Source: Datisca glomerata
Taxonomy: Eukaryota; Streptophyta; Magnoliopsida; Cucurbitales; Datiscaceae
Assembly: GCA_003255025.1 (NCBI GenBank)
Contig: QANY01005361.1
Location: forward strand, 647,388-711,387
Length of the DNA: 64,000 nt
Reading direction: 5' to 3'
Positions within the stretch are counted from its first letter, which is position 1, and every line of letters begins with the position of its first letter. The notes under the pieces are model-generated. The model was not told the DNA's origin and did not search any database. It was given only the letters and a program-made list of their open reading frames with translations. Shown piece after piece: positions 35,640-46,982 of the stretch. The translations under genes and the position numbers were made by a program.

Positions 35640-35995
35640 CAATCATGAGTAGGGATAAAAATTTTGTATCGAACCGAACTGAAAATGACTTGTTCGATCA
35701 GGTCTTTATACAGGTTCGGTTTGGTTCTTCTGTTCGTCGAAATTGAAGAACTGAAGTTTCAGTTCTGTTTCAAATTTTGACAGTTTTCGAATCAAACCAA
35801 ATCGATACTTTAATTCTCTATTTTTATATTTTTAAATATAATTTTATATCCAATCGAACGAACCGGATCGAACCAAAATAAAACTTTAATTTTATATTAT
35901 TTTTTCAATAATATCCTTTGAAAATGTTTAAAAAATTTATTTTTTATTAATAACGCCGAACTAAAGAACCGAGTCAAACCTGAAAGCCGCTGCTC
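35640..35995. repeat. GGTTCGGTTT-rich repeat element
   Basis: Repeats of CGGTTTGGTT/GAACCGAAC type occur on both strands (GTTCGGTTTGGTT near 35705; AACGAACCGGATCGAACCAAA near 35855), resembling the larger element at 39.8-40.9 kb. No termini are assigned. Confidence 0.55.
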
Positions 35996-36284
35996 ATGAA
36001 CAACCAATTTACTGCTAAATTACACAATTAAACCATTATCTTATCAATTACATAATATGATGAAGAGGCTACAGTTTTTGAAATTTTCAGCTTTTTTATG
36101 TGTATGAAATCAATTCATGATAAAATTATTTCAATTTATTTATCTTTGACAGTATTTAGATTATCGATATGCAATAGTTTTTATTTAAATAATGTCCTAT
36201 AATATCATATAAGTTAATTACTTCAAATTTAATAATTAAAACTAATAAATTATATTTAACCCAAAGTGTAATAGTTTACTATTA

Positions 36285-36310
36285 TCTCTACTATATTAAA
36301 AGGGATTTAA
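36285..36310 (+). mobile_element. Helitron-like 5' terminus
   Basis: TCTCTACTATATTAAAAGGG following an A resembles the conserved TC...TATATTAAAAG start of plant Helitrons. No CTAGT 3' end was found before the LHCB6 promoter, so it is a truncated or chance match. Confidence 0.35.
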
Positions 36311-36635
36311 GGGGTTAAACTTTTGATTTCTTTTTTTACCCCTTAAACTTAATTAATATAGCATAATTAAGTTTTTTTTTTGCTATTGAAATCATTTAAA
36401 CTCTATTCATTAATTATTCTCATATTAATACTTTATAAATTTCAGTATTTTATATTATATTGTTATAAGAAATGTGATGGATTATGTATAGTATTTTAGA
36501 GATTTTTATATCATGAATATTGTTTTATCAATAATAATAAATTACTATCTATTTGTAAGATTTTTATTTTATTGTTTATTTTTTTAAGCATTTGGCACAT
36601 AGAATAAAAGCAAAGAGAATAGGAGGGGTAATGTG

Positions 36636-36643
36636 CCACGTGG
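36636..36643 (+). promoter_or_regulatory. G-box (CCACGTGG) in the LHCB6 promoter
   Basis: A perfect palindromic CCACGTGG lies 224 bp upstream of the ATG. A CCAAT motif on the minus strand (CCCATTGGTCA, near 36680) and a GATAA-type motif (TTATCACACATGG, near 36738) are also present. G-, I- and CCAAT-boxes are typical of light-regulated Lhc promoters; their function here is inferred. Confidence 0.6.
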
Positions 36644-36752
36644 TTGGAGACAGTGGAAATATGGATGGAACTCTTGTTTCCCATTGGTCAGAAATCTATC
36701 CAAGACATTTGCTTAGATTTCCACTCAGGATTTTCATTATCACACATGGCTC

Positions 36753-36761
36753 CATAAAAAG
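36753..36761 (+). promoter_or_regulatory. TATA-like box of LHCB6
   Basis: CATAAAAAG, 106 bp upstream of the start codon, is the best TATA candidate. It predicts a CT-rich 5' UTR of about 75-80 nt. Confidence 0.5.
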
Positions 36762-36866
36762 CCTTCATTTAGATTCTCCCCCACATTAGGAAAGACAAGC
36801 TCCAACCACATCTCTTTCTCTCTCTCTAACAATTCCCATCTGCAAACAATCAGAGCATTTGAAGAG

Positions 36867-37738
36867 ATGGCTGCAACATCTGGTGCTGTGCTTAATGGAC
36901 TTGGGTCTTCTTTCTTGTGTGGAGGGAAGAGAAGCCAAAAGTTGTTGTCTTCTGGCAAAGTTGGATCAGTTGGTGCTGTCGGTAGTCGGAAGCTGGTTGT
37001 GGCTGCAGCTGCTCAGGCTAAGAAGTCTTGGATCCCTGCTGTTAAAGGAGGTGGCAACTTGATCGACCCAGAGTGGCTGGATGGCTCGTAAGTCACTCAC
37101 AGTCCCAATTTTTTTAGGCAAATTTAGCTGCTTTTAACCATTAACCAAAACAAACCCCTTTTAACCATTTGCTTACAATTAATTGCAGGCTCCCAGGTGA
37201 TTTTGGCTTCGACCCACTAGGATTAGGAAAGGATCCAGCATTCCTCAAGTGGTACAGAGAGGCTGAGCTCATCCACGGTCGGTGGGCAATGGCTGCAGTT
37301 GTTGGCATATTTGTTGGTCAAGCATGGAGTGGTATCCCTTGGTTCGAAGCTGGAGCTGATCCGGGTGCTATTGCTCCTTTCTCTTTTGGTACACTCCTCG
37401 GTACCCAGCTTCTCCTCATGGGTTGGGTTGAAAGCAAGAGATGGGTGGATTTCTTCAACCCCGAGTCTCAGTCTGTGGAATGGGCGACACCATGGTCAAG
37501 GACGGCAGAGAACTTCGCCAATGCGACTGGGGACCAGGGGTACCCAGGTGGCAAATTTTTTGACCCCCTGGGCCTTGCAGGTACTATCATTGATGGAGTG
37601 TACATTCCGGACAGGGAGAAGCTAGAGAGACTGAAGCTGGCTGAGATCAAACATGCTAGACTTGCAATGTTGGCAATGCTCATTTTCTACTTTGAGGCCG
37701 GACAGGGAAAGACGCCTCTTGGTGCCCTTGGCTTGTAA
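36867..37738 (+). CDS. LHCB6: chlorophyll a/b-binding protein CP24 (Lhcb6), photosystem II antenna
   Basis: Exons 36867-37087 and 37189-37738 join across a 101-bp GT-AG intron to give 256 aa, the usual length. CP24 is a minor monomeric antenna protein that binds chlorophyll a/b and carotenoids and links the peripheral LHCII trimer to the photosystem II core in the thylakoid membrane. The N-terminus ([20 protein letters not shown], then basic and Ala-rich) is a chloroplast transit peptide. The mature part contains [20 protein letters not shown], the first chlorophyll-binding helix motif [11 protein letters not shown] (residues 98-108) and the third-helix motif [12 protein letters not shown] (about 226-237), where Glu and Arg form the interhelix salt bridges. 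The protein ends soon after ([12 protein letters not shown]), lacking the C-terminal amphipathic helix, as is typical of CP24. The start has a good plant context (GAGATGGCTGC). Confidence 0.97.
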
Positions 37739-37878
37739 ACAGTTTTAATTTGAGTGTAGATAAATTTATTTAACGAGGAAACATTCTGCATACCTTGAAT
37801 ACGCCTAAAATTGTAGGCTCTGGAATCTGAATTCCTCATTATCTCATATATCCTTAATTTGATGTGATGTATAAACAT

Positions 37879-37884
37879 AATAAA
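37879..37884 (+). terminator. polyadenylation signal candidate for LHCB6
   Basis: AATAAA lies about 140 bp after the stop codon, in AT-rich 3' sequence. Confidence 0.45.
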
Positions 37885-38162
37885 ATCATGCCAGATAATA
37901 ATGAAGATCCTCAAGTACAAGCAATTCATGTGTGGTTAATTGCTCATATTAGGGATTAAGACAAACTACTACAAGCAAAAATCCTCCCAAATAAGACAAA
38001 CTACTACGTGCAAAAATCCTCCCAAAGAAAATGGTGAAACCATCTTTTATCATTAGTATCAAATAGTTACAGAACTTGACATCAAATTAGATATTGAAAG
38101 GCAAAGCAAATCGAAGAGAATTGAAAATCACAATTTACTCATGACTAACTAGATATTTCAGA

Positions 38163-41100
38163 TCATTCACTACTAGAACCAGTAGCCATCAAAAACTCAC
38201 CCTCGCATACCACCTCTCCTCCCACATACGCCCTCCCTTCCATCTTTGCAATTCCAAAGCGTTTCTGCAACTTTACAAGCGTCATTCTCATAACTAATGT
38301 ATCACCAGCGACCACAGGTTTCCGAAATCGTACTTTGTCAATTCCAGCAAAAAAGAAGTTGTCACGCGAGCCACCCACTTCAGGTCTCAGCATGACCAAT
38401 CCACCAACTTGTGCCATTGCCTACATTCAGCAAATCTTATTAGTCACTACTTCAATCAAATGAGTAGAAATAGAACTCATGAAAGCTGATGCAGTATATA
38501 AAATGAACTGTAGATAAATTTTTACTACAACATCAAATGGGCTCAAAATTATGAAGGAAGATACCCCCTTAAATATATTTCTTGATTTTATTATACATTT
38601 GGCATTGGCATTTAGAATCAGGCAGACACCCCTTAAATATATCTGTTGATTTTTTTTTTACCTTTAATAGTCACTTCAATTATACGAGTGCCAAGAGCAC
38701 TCATGAAAGCTGATGGAGTATATAAAATGAAATGAGGACAAATAGTAACTCTAATATCAAATGGGTTAAAAATAGTGAAGGCAACCCCCCATCCCCCAAC
38801 CCAAAAGGAGACAGAGAAGATGATAAAGAATCAAACTCATGAGTCAATAGAATTAAGTAGGATGCCAATTTTTTTAACGTACATGCCATTCCCCAACAAA
38901 TGAAATTGGTAATACCCATAAAAAGACATCTTTTGACAGTTAAGGTCAATAAGAAATTACTTTGAATAAAATGTGAAACAAAATGGAGACAATTTTTTAT
39001 GGGAACGATGTAGAGACACTGGTATAACACAACTAATACTGAATGCATTGGAAGACTTGAAGTTACGGCATTATAAATACAGACACAGAAAAAACATTAT
39101 TTTGAAGTATTTTATTTCAAAAATATTTCATCCAGGGAGCAGTGCCATGAGCTAAACAAATAATATTAGAAGAGCTTAGAGCCTACAGTATCCCAAGTCC
39201 TGAACGAAATTAAATGCAAGGGTGATGATTGAAAAATAGACTTCTGCTGAACGTGAACCACGTAAGTAGGAAACTTCATTCATCAAAGCAGTCCAATTTT
39301 TAGGCTACGAAGTGTCTATGATAAGAATGTTTGGAACCTGAGTTCGAGAGAGCACTTAGGAATTGGGGACAGATCATGACTTGAACTCGGTTTACGTGGT
39401 GAGGCCTGATTGTATTTTGTTGACTTCGTATCAATTCTGTATTTTTCAGAGTGGGGTTTGCATCTGGCTACTGCAGCTAGAGATGTAATTCACCTTTCAA
39501 TATCTTTTAGAAGAATTAGATCATGCTTGGATTACAAAAAACAATATATGCAAACAGTCAGAGGACTGTACCAATCATCTCTTCGTACCATTGTATCAAA
39601 TAACGGTCATTATGAGACATAATAGCCGTTACATAACGGTCTCGGCCGCTGCCAAGACCGTTAGGGTCCGATATAATGGACCTAAGAAAATTTACATCTG
39701 TCGCATCATTAATAGAAGGTAACGGCTGTTAGGACTTTAAAAAAATCTATGCCCGCGACACGCGCTATCCGTTACATAACGTCTACTTGACGTTGTGATC
39801 ACAACTAAAGAGTGTACACGGTTCGATTCGGTTCGGTCTGTAGGCATTTTTATAATCGACCAAATTCATCGATTCTCTAAGATACCGGACCGGATCGAAC
39901 CAGTGAGAGAAGAAGAACTGAACCGAACCAAAACGAACTGACTACTCCGGTTCGATTTGGTTAGTTGTAATCGGTTCGACTAAAACCTGAAACAGTGCAG
40001 TCCTCATACAGTTTCAGACCAGACAATATGATACAATATTCAAACTGAAACAAACAATATTCAAACAAAGAAATTGAAACAAACAATATCCAAACAAAGT
40101 TGCAATACATTATTCAAACAAAGAAAACTACTCAATCCGAAGTTTCAGCAAATGACGAGGAACTACTCAAATAGATCTACCAATCTGGCCATCGGAACTT
40201 GACTTGAAGAAGGTGGATTTGCAGACATCTAACAGTAAGAAAAACCACTAAATTTAATCAAACTCTAAATTATCCTAAATTTAATCAAGCTCTAGATTAC
40301 CCTAAAAAGCCCTAAATCAAATCAAACTCGATCAGTAAAAAAATCCTAAATTACTTTAGAAGAAAGGATGTGTTGCAGTGCAGAAGGCTGGCTTGGTGGA
40401 GGAGTGGCTAAGCCGCCTGAGCCTGAGTTGGCAAAGAGAAAGAGCGCCTCGGTGAACCGAAGGAGACGAGGTCCCAGGTAGACGATGAACTAGGGACTGA
40501 GAGACTGAGAGTGAAGAAAAATAATGGTGAGAGATTCAGAGGGTGACAGTCTTGAATCTCACTAAGAAACAGAGAGTCTTGAAAATAAGACACAGAACTA
40601 GAAAGAGAGTTAAGAAAATGGGAGAGAAGCAGTGAGCGGCGAGGCATTGAGAGTGAAGTCGAGAAAATGGAGGCTAAGGGTGCAAGAAACTATTTTGGTT
40701 TACGGTTTTGATATTATATATATATAATAAAAAATGTTAAAATATATATTTTCTTGGTTACAATCGGTTTGAACCAATTACTATTTCAAAGATAAACAAA
40801 CCAAACTGAATTTACGGTTCTTTAGATTTACCAAACCGAACTGAACCGCTATAATAAGAGTATAAATGGAATCAACACGGTTCCGTCGATTCAGAAAATT
40901 TTTGCACACCCCTAATCGCAATGCGACATCAACCGCATCCGCGACTTAAAATTATACTTGGTATATTGTCCTGAATCTCCTGATATGTCGAACTAATGTT
41001 TCATCATGTACATCCCCTCAAGATCCCATGTGTTGTAGTGTCATCTGGAGTAAAATGAGGTCTTCATTTGACTTTGCAAGATCCTAGTTTGTCTGAGATG

Positions 41101-44013
41101 CAGTCATGCAGAAGTCTACAGAGAGGTCCGTACTGTTAAAACCTTCTTGTTCCTCCCCAAAACACACCACAATAGTCACAAAGCGACCTTATCCTAGAGT
41201 AAGGAATCCCCAAACTATTATGCCCCTCACTGCAGCCAAGAGATGATGAAACATTACTTCGAACTTTAGAAGCTGAATTAATATGAGCTTCACATAAACA
41301 AGCACACAGAAAAAAGACCTATGGCACTTGCTATTCTAATATGCAACAAAATTTAGTTAGAAGTTGCATGGTTTTTTGAAAAGCATTCAGGAATCAGGAT
41401 TGAGAACGGAAGCCCTAACTTAAATCCTCTAAAAGAAAGAAGTTAATCCCCCAAGGTCACGGGTTCGAACTGAGGCGCTGCAATTTCGTGGCTATCGGAC
41501 TGGAGATTTATCTCTTGAATTAACTGTGGTGCACTTGCGGGAAACTCCTTACCGAGGACTTGTACACCCCCGGGATTAGTCGGAGAACTACACTCCAGGA
41601 AAAAGAAAGAAGTTAATGCATTTATTGTTCCCTCACCAAGGAAAAATCTTTAGCAGCTAATTTACTGATGATCATGATGGACATTAAAGTTTCTGAAGGT
41701 ACATACCAACAAAAATTATGTTGGGTGGTATCTGAATAAAACACTAGTTACAGTGTTTTTTTCATCAGTAAGAAAATGGCATCAAAGAAAAAAGGTAATC
41801 CCCAAGGTCTGTACATGGAGAGACAAAAGTCAGGTCCAAAACTAGTCCTGATGATAAGGAGGACTAAAAGAATTAGTTTATCCTAACAGAGAGGGGATAA
41901 AACTACTCACATCATTCACCCTATTTCGTAAGAATAAAAAGTCTCTTGTTCCTCTCCATCCAGACTACCAAAAATAAACATAAAGGAATCAGGTTCCATA
42001 TTCTACCATCTACACTTCTAACTATCAAAGTAATTAGGAAAGCTTTTATTTGGACAAAGAGAAAATCCCAAAGGTGGGCTAGGGTGGTAAGAGACTTGAA
42101 TTTCTTGCGCAAAGTCAAGGTCCAAATCTCACCACGGGCCTTTGGAGATGTGGTATTTTTACATCCCATTGTCCTCCATTCGATTACCCTTAAGCTTCAG
42201 CCATGACATAGGTGCGGTGGAGGGACTTTGGCGTTGTGGCGAGTGGGCGCAACATTCATTGCCTGGTAGTGGGGTCAACCCTTCATCCTACCCATTTTTT
42301 GTACCAAAAAAAAAAGAAGAAACCTCAAAGGATTTAGTTTTCTTTCAATTTTGTTGCCCAGGTTGAAATCACACATTTGTTGGGATTTTTGTGTGTACGA
42401 TGCATACATTTGGCCATAAGAAATTCACGACTACAATTTGTTAGTTTATTGACCAAGCACCAAAGAAACACTTTCCTACCCAATTCTCTCTATTGCTTCT
42501 TCTTTAAGTGCCAAGGGCACACACATTTATATATATATTGTACACTATTATCACAGGAGTGTAACGTAACGTCCAACTTTATCAGAATGTCAATTTCAAT
42601 ATCACGGGGTATCAAATTGATAATCACCCCTATATAGCAAATGGATATCAGAATATCACGAGCAGTTCAGCTATAACATGACTGCTATATCTAAATCAAG
42701 ATTTAACAGCCTCTTAACAAAGAGAAGCAATCTGCACGCGTATCAGTACAAGCAAAAGAAATAAACTCATAAGGATGCACCCAGCTTTTCATTTGTAATA
42801 GACCACCCTTCAAGCAAACAAAATCATTATTCTGCAAAATCTAAATGACTCAACCAACACGCATGCCTATTTGTCTGTCCAACTGTTTCTCTATATGTGC
42901 TGTATTATCTCTATCTCTATTTGTGTAATATATTGAGTGTGCCTGCAAGAATCTAGTCACAACAAGAACCAAAGAAAAGATCAAGTGGATACACTTATAG
43001 TAAAGCAACAACATAGCCATAGACAACTTCTATCACACGGTACAAGAGAACCAAGTTAAATCCAACGGTTGATATGCCTAGAATGTTATTACAAGAAATT
43101 TAAGTTAACAGTTTATGATGAAAAGGAGTAAAACAGATTGCTGCTTACTGACAGATAGTCCGTACATAAAACAATATAAATATTGACGTGCTGGCAAAAA
43201 AAATCTTGAAATACTATATTTCTTATATGGTTACATCTTAACAAGTGATATCTAATGGCAAAATAACTTTGGTAATAAGAACCTATCAACATTAAATAGC
43301 TAATTTAACTCTAAGCAAAATATGCAAACGTGGATGATAGGAAAAGGTAAAGATTTAAGAGAACACCGGGAAAAGACAATTACCTCAACCATAAGAACGC
43401 CAGGCATAATGGGCCTCTCGGGAAAATGCCCAGGAAAAAAGTTATCGTTTATTGTTACATTTTTAATGGCAACAGCAGAAACCCCAGGGTTGAGCTCAAT
43501 CACTCTGTCCACTAATAGAAACGGAAACCTGATCACATCCAGAAAAGGGAGAGAAAACCATTCAAAAATTACATTGGCATTGAATTACGGAAAAAACAAC
43601 AAATGAGCCGTAATTATCTCGTCCAAAAACCAGAACTGTACACAGAAATGTCGAAAGCGAAGTCACTGACCGGTGAGGTAAAATTTCACGAATCTGGTTG
43701 ATGTCCATGACAGTAGGAAATGCCGCATATCCTGCACAAAACAAAAGAATTCAGCATATCATAAGACATACATGATATCAAACAAAAAAGTTATCATACT
43801 TAGTTCGATGGGAGTCTCTTCCTTCAGATCTTTCGCAGCATCCAGAGAACAACAAGACACGAAAGGACTATAATCCTCTTTCAATTGGACCGAAGAACGA
43901 GATCTTGAACTAGCGAAAGAAATGCGAGACGGAGACAGAGCAATCGAGACCTTCGAACGAGAACAGAGAGAGGAATGACACGGAAGAAAATTGGTGAGAG
44001 CTGAGGCCACCAT
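38163..44013 (-). CDS. plastid 3-hydroxyacyl-[acyl-carrier-protein] dehydratase (FabZ type)
   Basis: Four minus-strand exons, 44013-43800, 43731-43671, 43528-43384 and 38420-38163, join in frame with GT-AG introns to encode 225 aa. The enzyme dehydrates (3R)-hydroxyacyl-ACP to trans-2-enoyl-ACP in plastid type II fatty-acid synthesis. Residues 1 to about 75 are Ser/Arg-rich ([15 protein letters not shown]), a chloroplast transit peptide. The hot-dog domain starts at [40 protein letters not shown] carries the catalytic pair His126 and Glu140, spaced 14 residues as in bacterial FabZ. The C-terminal part is [20 protein letters not shown]...[11 protein letters not shown]. Length and sequence look functional. 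Glu140 is the last codon of exon 3, and intron 3 is 4963 bp and rich in transposons. A TATA-like TTAAATAAC lies about 110 bp upstream of the ATG on the minus strand. The gene converges with LHCB6, with about 420 bp between stop codons. Confidence 0.95.
38437..38800. repeat. two-copy duplication inside the fabZ-type gene intron, period about 230 bp
   Basis: A segment with AGTCACT-ACTTCAAT, ACTCATGAAAGCTGATG, AGTATATAAAATGAA and CATCAAATGGG at about 38440-38575 recurs at about 38668-38800. Intronic and non-coding. Confidence 0.8.
39800..40915. mobile_element. GGTTCGG-rich non-autonomous element with inverted ends, intronic
   Basis: The left end (GTGTACACGGTTCGATTCGG) and right end (GAACCGCTATAATAAGAG...ACGGTTCCGTCGATTCAG...TTTTTGCACACCCCTAA) are loosely inverted, both with repeated GGTTCGGTT/AACCGAACC stretches. 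This is typical of plant elements starting GGGGTGTGCA. The interior holds a minus-strand open frame (40408-40647) without known domains and a TA-rich tract. No transposase and no clear target duplication were seen. It lies within the large fabZ intron. Confidence 0.55.
41431..41617 (+). mobile_element. plant SINE (Au-like 3' region), 5'-truncated, with 17-bp target-site duplications
   Basis: The body is 41448-41600. It has a pol III B box (CACGGGTTCGAACTGAGG) and the downstream sequence CGGGAAACTCCTTACCGAGG then ACTTGTACACCCCCGGGATT and AGTCGG, a tail I associate with the widespread plant Au SINE family. Perfect 17-bp direct repeats flank it (AAAAGAAAGAAGTTAAT at 41431-41447 and 41601-41617). 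It is in the large intron of the fabZ-type gene, antisense to that gene. The family name is from memory of the consensus; the SINE nature itself is well supported. Confidence 0.85.
41921..42169 (-). pseudogene. LINE (non-LTR retrotransposon) ORF2 C-terminal remnant
   Basis: An 82-codon minus-strand segment includes [20 protein letters not shown] followed by KRLF. This matches the (W)xxxPxxxxWxxWxERNxRxF pattern at the C-terminal end of plant L1-type reverse transcriptase proteins, after the zf-RVT region. Nothing upstream (RT core, endonuclease) was found, so it is a short 3' remnant. It is sense-oriented with respect to the host fabZ-type gene, inside its intron. Confidence 0.65.
42170..43383. 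other. remaining intronic sequence of the fabZ-type gene
   Basis: Apart from a short A-rich tail near 42305-42316 that could end a retroposon, no gene or repeat was recognised. Confidence 0.5.
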
Positions 44014-44184
44014 TGACGAAAGAGAAAGCTTGAATCAAACAACTATTAACTTTCCGACACGGGAAGCAAAGAAATCACAGAGAAATCAGACGATTGTTGA
44101 TGGCTAGGCCGTGCTTATTTGGTTATTTAAGTAGAGTGAGGGAGTGAAGAAGGGGTGGACGGAGATTTCGAACATTGCAATTTA

Positions 44185-45400
44185 GGCACTATACAGTAGT
44201 TTATTATATCTCTATATTTTTTTATATTTTTATATTCATATATTTTAATTAAACAATAAAATATACTTCTTAATGATATTTTTTTATTAAATTTAACAAA
44301 AAAATTAACTTCTTCAATTTCATTCAATTTCTTTCATTATTTCTCTCAATTTTCATCCATTTCCTCTCATTTTCACTTTCAATATATTTTTCAGATCTAA
44401 TTTTTTTACTTTCTTTTGATGAATTATTTTTACTTCATTCTTAAAAAAATCTTCTTCATTTTTAAAAAAATCATCTTCATTCACACCGTAACGAATTTTG
44501 CTTCATTCTTAAAAGATCTACTACTCAAAAAGTGGTTCATCATAAAAAATAATCTGCTACTAAAAAATTTTTCATTATAAAATTTTAATAAACTAAGTTA
44601 TATTTTGTATTTTTTTCCAATCAAATGAATAATATTTTTTGAATATTTTTTTCAATAGAAAATCATTTAGAGTTTAGCTTCGGTTCAATAAAAAAATTAA
44701 AGAATGAATAAAAGATTTGAATTATATTTGTCATGTAACAATTTTCACTACCTGTCATGCATTTTTTAGAGAGTCAAGTTCCGTAAAATCCTATAGAAAA
44801 TGTCGTTAAAAAGGTGAAGAGTCTTTTTACATAATTTGAAAAGAAAAATAAATTTTGGAGAGACGATGAAGAAATTATAAAATTATAATAAAAATGAATT
44901 AAAATACAAAAACTCTCTCGAAAAATTCTCTATGATTGCGACAATTCAAAATAGAAGTAACTTGTAAGTAGAACTACCCACAAAAAAAAACTCTAAGTAA
45001 TAGGGATTATATTTTTAATCATATGAATGAAGTAAATTTTTTAAGAATAAAGCAAAAAAAATTCATTACAGTATGAATGAAGCAGATTTTTTAAGAATAA
45101 ATAAGATTTTTTTAAGAGTAAAGCAAAAAAAAAAATCATTAAAGAAAAGCAAAAAAATTAGATCTAGAAAATGTGTTGAAAGTGAAAATGAGGGCCTAAA
45201 ATGAGGGAAAATGAAGGAAAATAATAAAGAAAATTGATGAAAATGGATGGAGTTAATTTTTCTGTTAAATTTAACTAAAAACGTCATGAAGAGGTATATT
45301 TTACAGTTTAGTCAAAGTATGGAAAAATATGAAAAAAAAATATAAGGGTATAGTTTGTAGTTTCATCAAAGTGTAGGGTTGTATTTTATATTTTAGCCAA
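44185..45400. mobile_element. foldback / long-TIR DNA transposon, non-autonomous
   Basis: The left arm (about 44185-44560) and right arm (about 45000-45400) are inverted homologues. Paired landmarks: AATAAAATATACTTCTTAATG against CATGAAGAGGTATATTTTAC; TAAATTTAACAAAAAAATTAAC against GTTAATTTTTCTGTTAAATT; TTTCAGATCTAATTTTTTTA against AAAAAATTAGATCTAGAAAA. The interior (44560-45000) is AT-rich and non-coding. It starts about 170 bp upstream of the fabZ-type start codon, so its left end lies in or near that promoter. The arm sequence is related to the 58.1-59.5-kb tandem unit. Confidence 0.75.
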
Positions 45401-46982
45401 TACGACTTGAACAAAGATGTGTGTGGTCTTAATTACATGTGTCGACATATCATGTTAAATTTTTTACTCACCTAGAATTATATTTTTACATTCTAAATTT
45501 ATGCTATAGCATGGAAGTTTATTAATTTAATTTTTCAAACACCATTAATTTATTTTGAGATTCATGTGGCTTATGCTTAATTTATAACTGATATCTATAT
45601 CCATAAATTTACGTAATCAGACAAATTTTCATAATAACACATTTTTATCTATTGGACTCATGTTTGATTAGCCTAGTTGTCGCCGCAGGCGGCCCACTAA
45701 ATATTTAGGGAAGAGTTTTTATCAGAAACGAACCACTTCAAATAATAAGCGTAAAAAATATCTAGTTAGAAACTATCATAAAAAATAGCTCAAAATAAAA
45801 AGAACCCCGCTGCTTAAAACATTAAAGAAAATAGGAAATTTCACTTCAACCCTCTCTTCTCATTTAACACGATCACCCAACACATTAACTGCTCCTGCTC
45901 TCCAAAAATTCATATTCTCGTGCCTTACACTCTCCTACGTTCTAGAAATTTCACCAGGAACCTCCGCTGCAACTACTCCATCAACGCTTCTCTACTCCGT
46001 AATAGTAGCATAAACACAAGTACGTAGAAAATATACTTCTACAACTTCTCTATCAAACAAATTCTATGGTTTCTACAAATAAATCCTAGGGTCTCTGACG
46101 ATACTTTTTTAGGTTCGAAAACTCAGAAATTATCCGAAAAGAAAGCATCAAGAACACAATAAATCTTGTGATCGAGCTCGATATTTCATGTATATACACA
46201 AAATACAAGCATTTTGTAATAAAAAAAAAGCTAGGGTTACAATATGTATTGTTTTATAGAGACAAGAAATATGAAGACTAAGACGAACACACTTATCACC
46301 GAGAGGTATTTTTCTATAGATTCATGCATTCTGAGTCTACTTTTGATGATACATTCTGCATGTAAGAAAACATTTATTGATTTCGTACAAGAAAACATTT
46401 ACTCTTTTTTCGCAGAGTATATTTTCTACAAATTCATACAAGAAAATAATATTTAGATTTAAGATTCACTGATTTTGTTGAACTTTTAAAGCATTATAAA
46501 TTGATTGTAAAATTGATTATAAACTGACTCTGAGAATATTTTTGTAAACTGATAATAAATTGAAGGATAAAAACCAAGCTCATACAAGAAACGAAGTTTC
46601 TTGTAAATTGATTATACATTATGTGATTTGAGTTCTAGTTCTGTGTATCAAAATATTATAAACAATGTATAAAAATCAAGTTATGTGGTCGTATACAATA
46701 AAATAATTATAAATTCTTATTGACTAAACAATGTGTATTGTAAGTTTACTGTAAACATAAAATAAAGTGCTTATAAGAATTGTTACTATTTTATGTATAG
46801 ACTTAGCCAAGTGCAAGATTTGTTGTTGATCTTGTTGATGTTTACTATTGTCGACTTTTAAATGTTTTTAAGCATATACCATATACTTAGTTTTATAGAT
46901 AGTTAATATGCAATAAACTATCCAATGAACTCAAATTACAAAAGTTTCAAAAACATTATTATCAACTGTTATTTGAATACAG
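45401..46982. other. intergenic or leader-like sequence
   Basis: No protein domain was recognised. The 45.84-46.01-kb stretch is CT-rich and leader-like. Short repeats of ACAAGAAAACATTTA type occur near 46360-46440. It may belong to the same unit as the exon-like segments that follow. Confidence 0.35.

Noticed and set aside
36859..37062. alternative open frame at the start of LHCB6
   Set aside because: It is an out-of-frame overlap of exon 1; the 36867 frame matches the CP24 protein throughout.
40408..40647. 79-codon minus-strand open frame in the fabZ intron
   Set aside because: It lies inside a GGTTCGG-type non-autonomous element and has Ser/Leu-rich low complexity; no domain seen.
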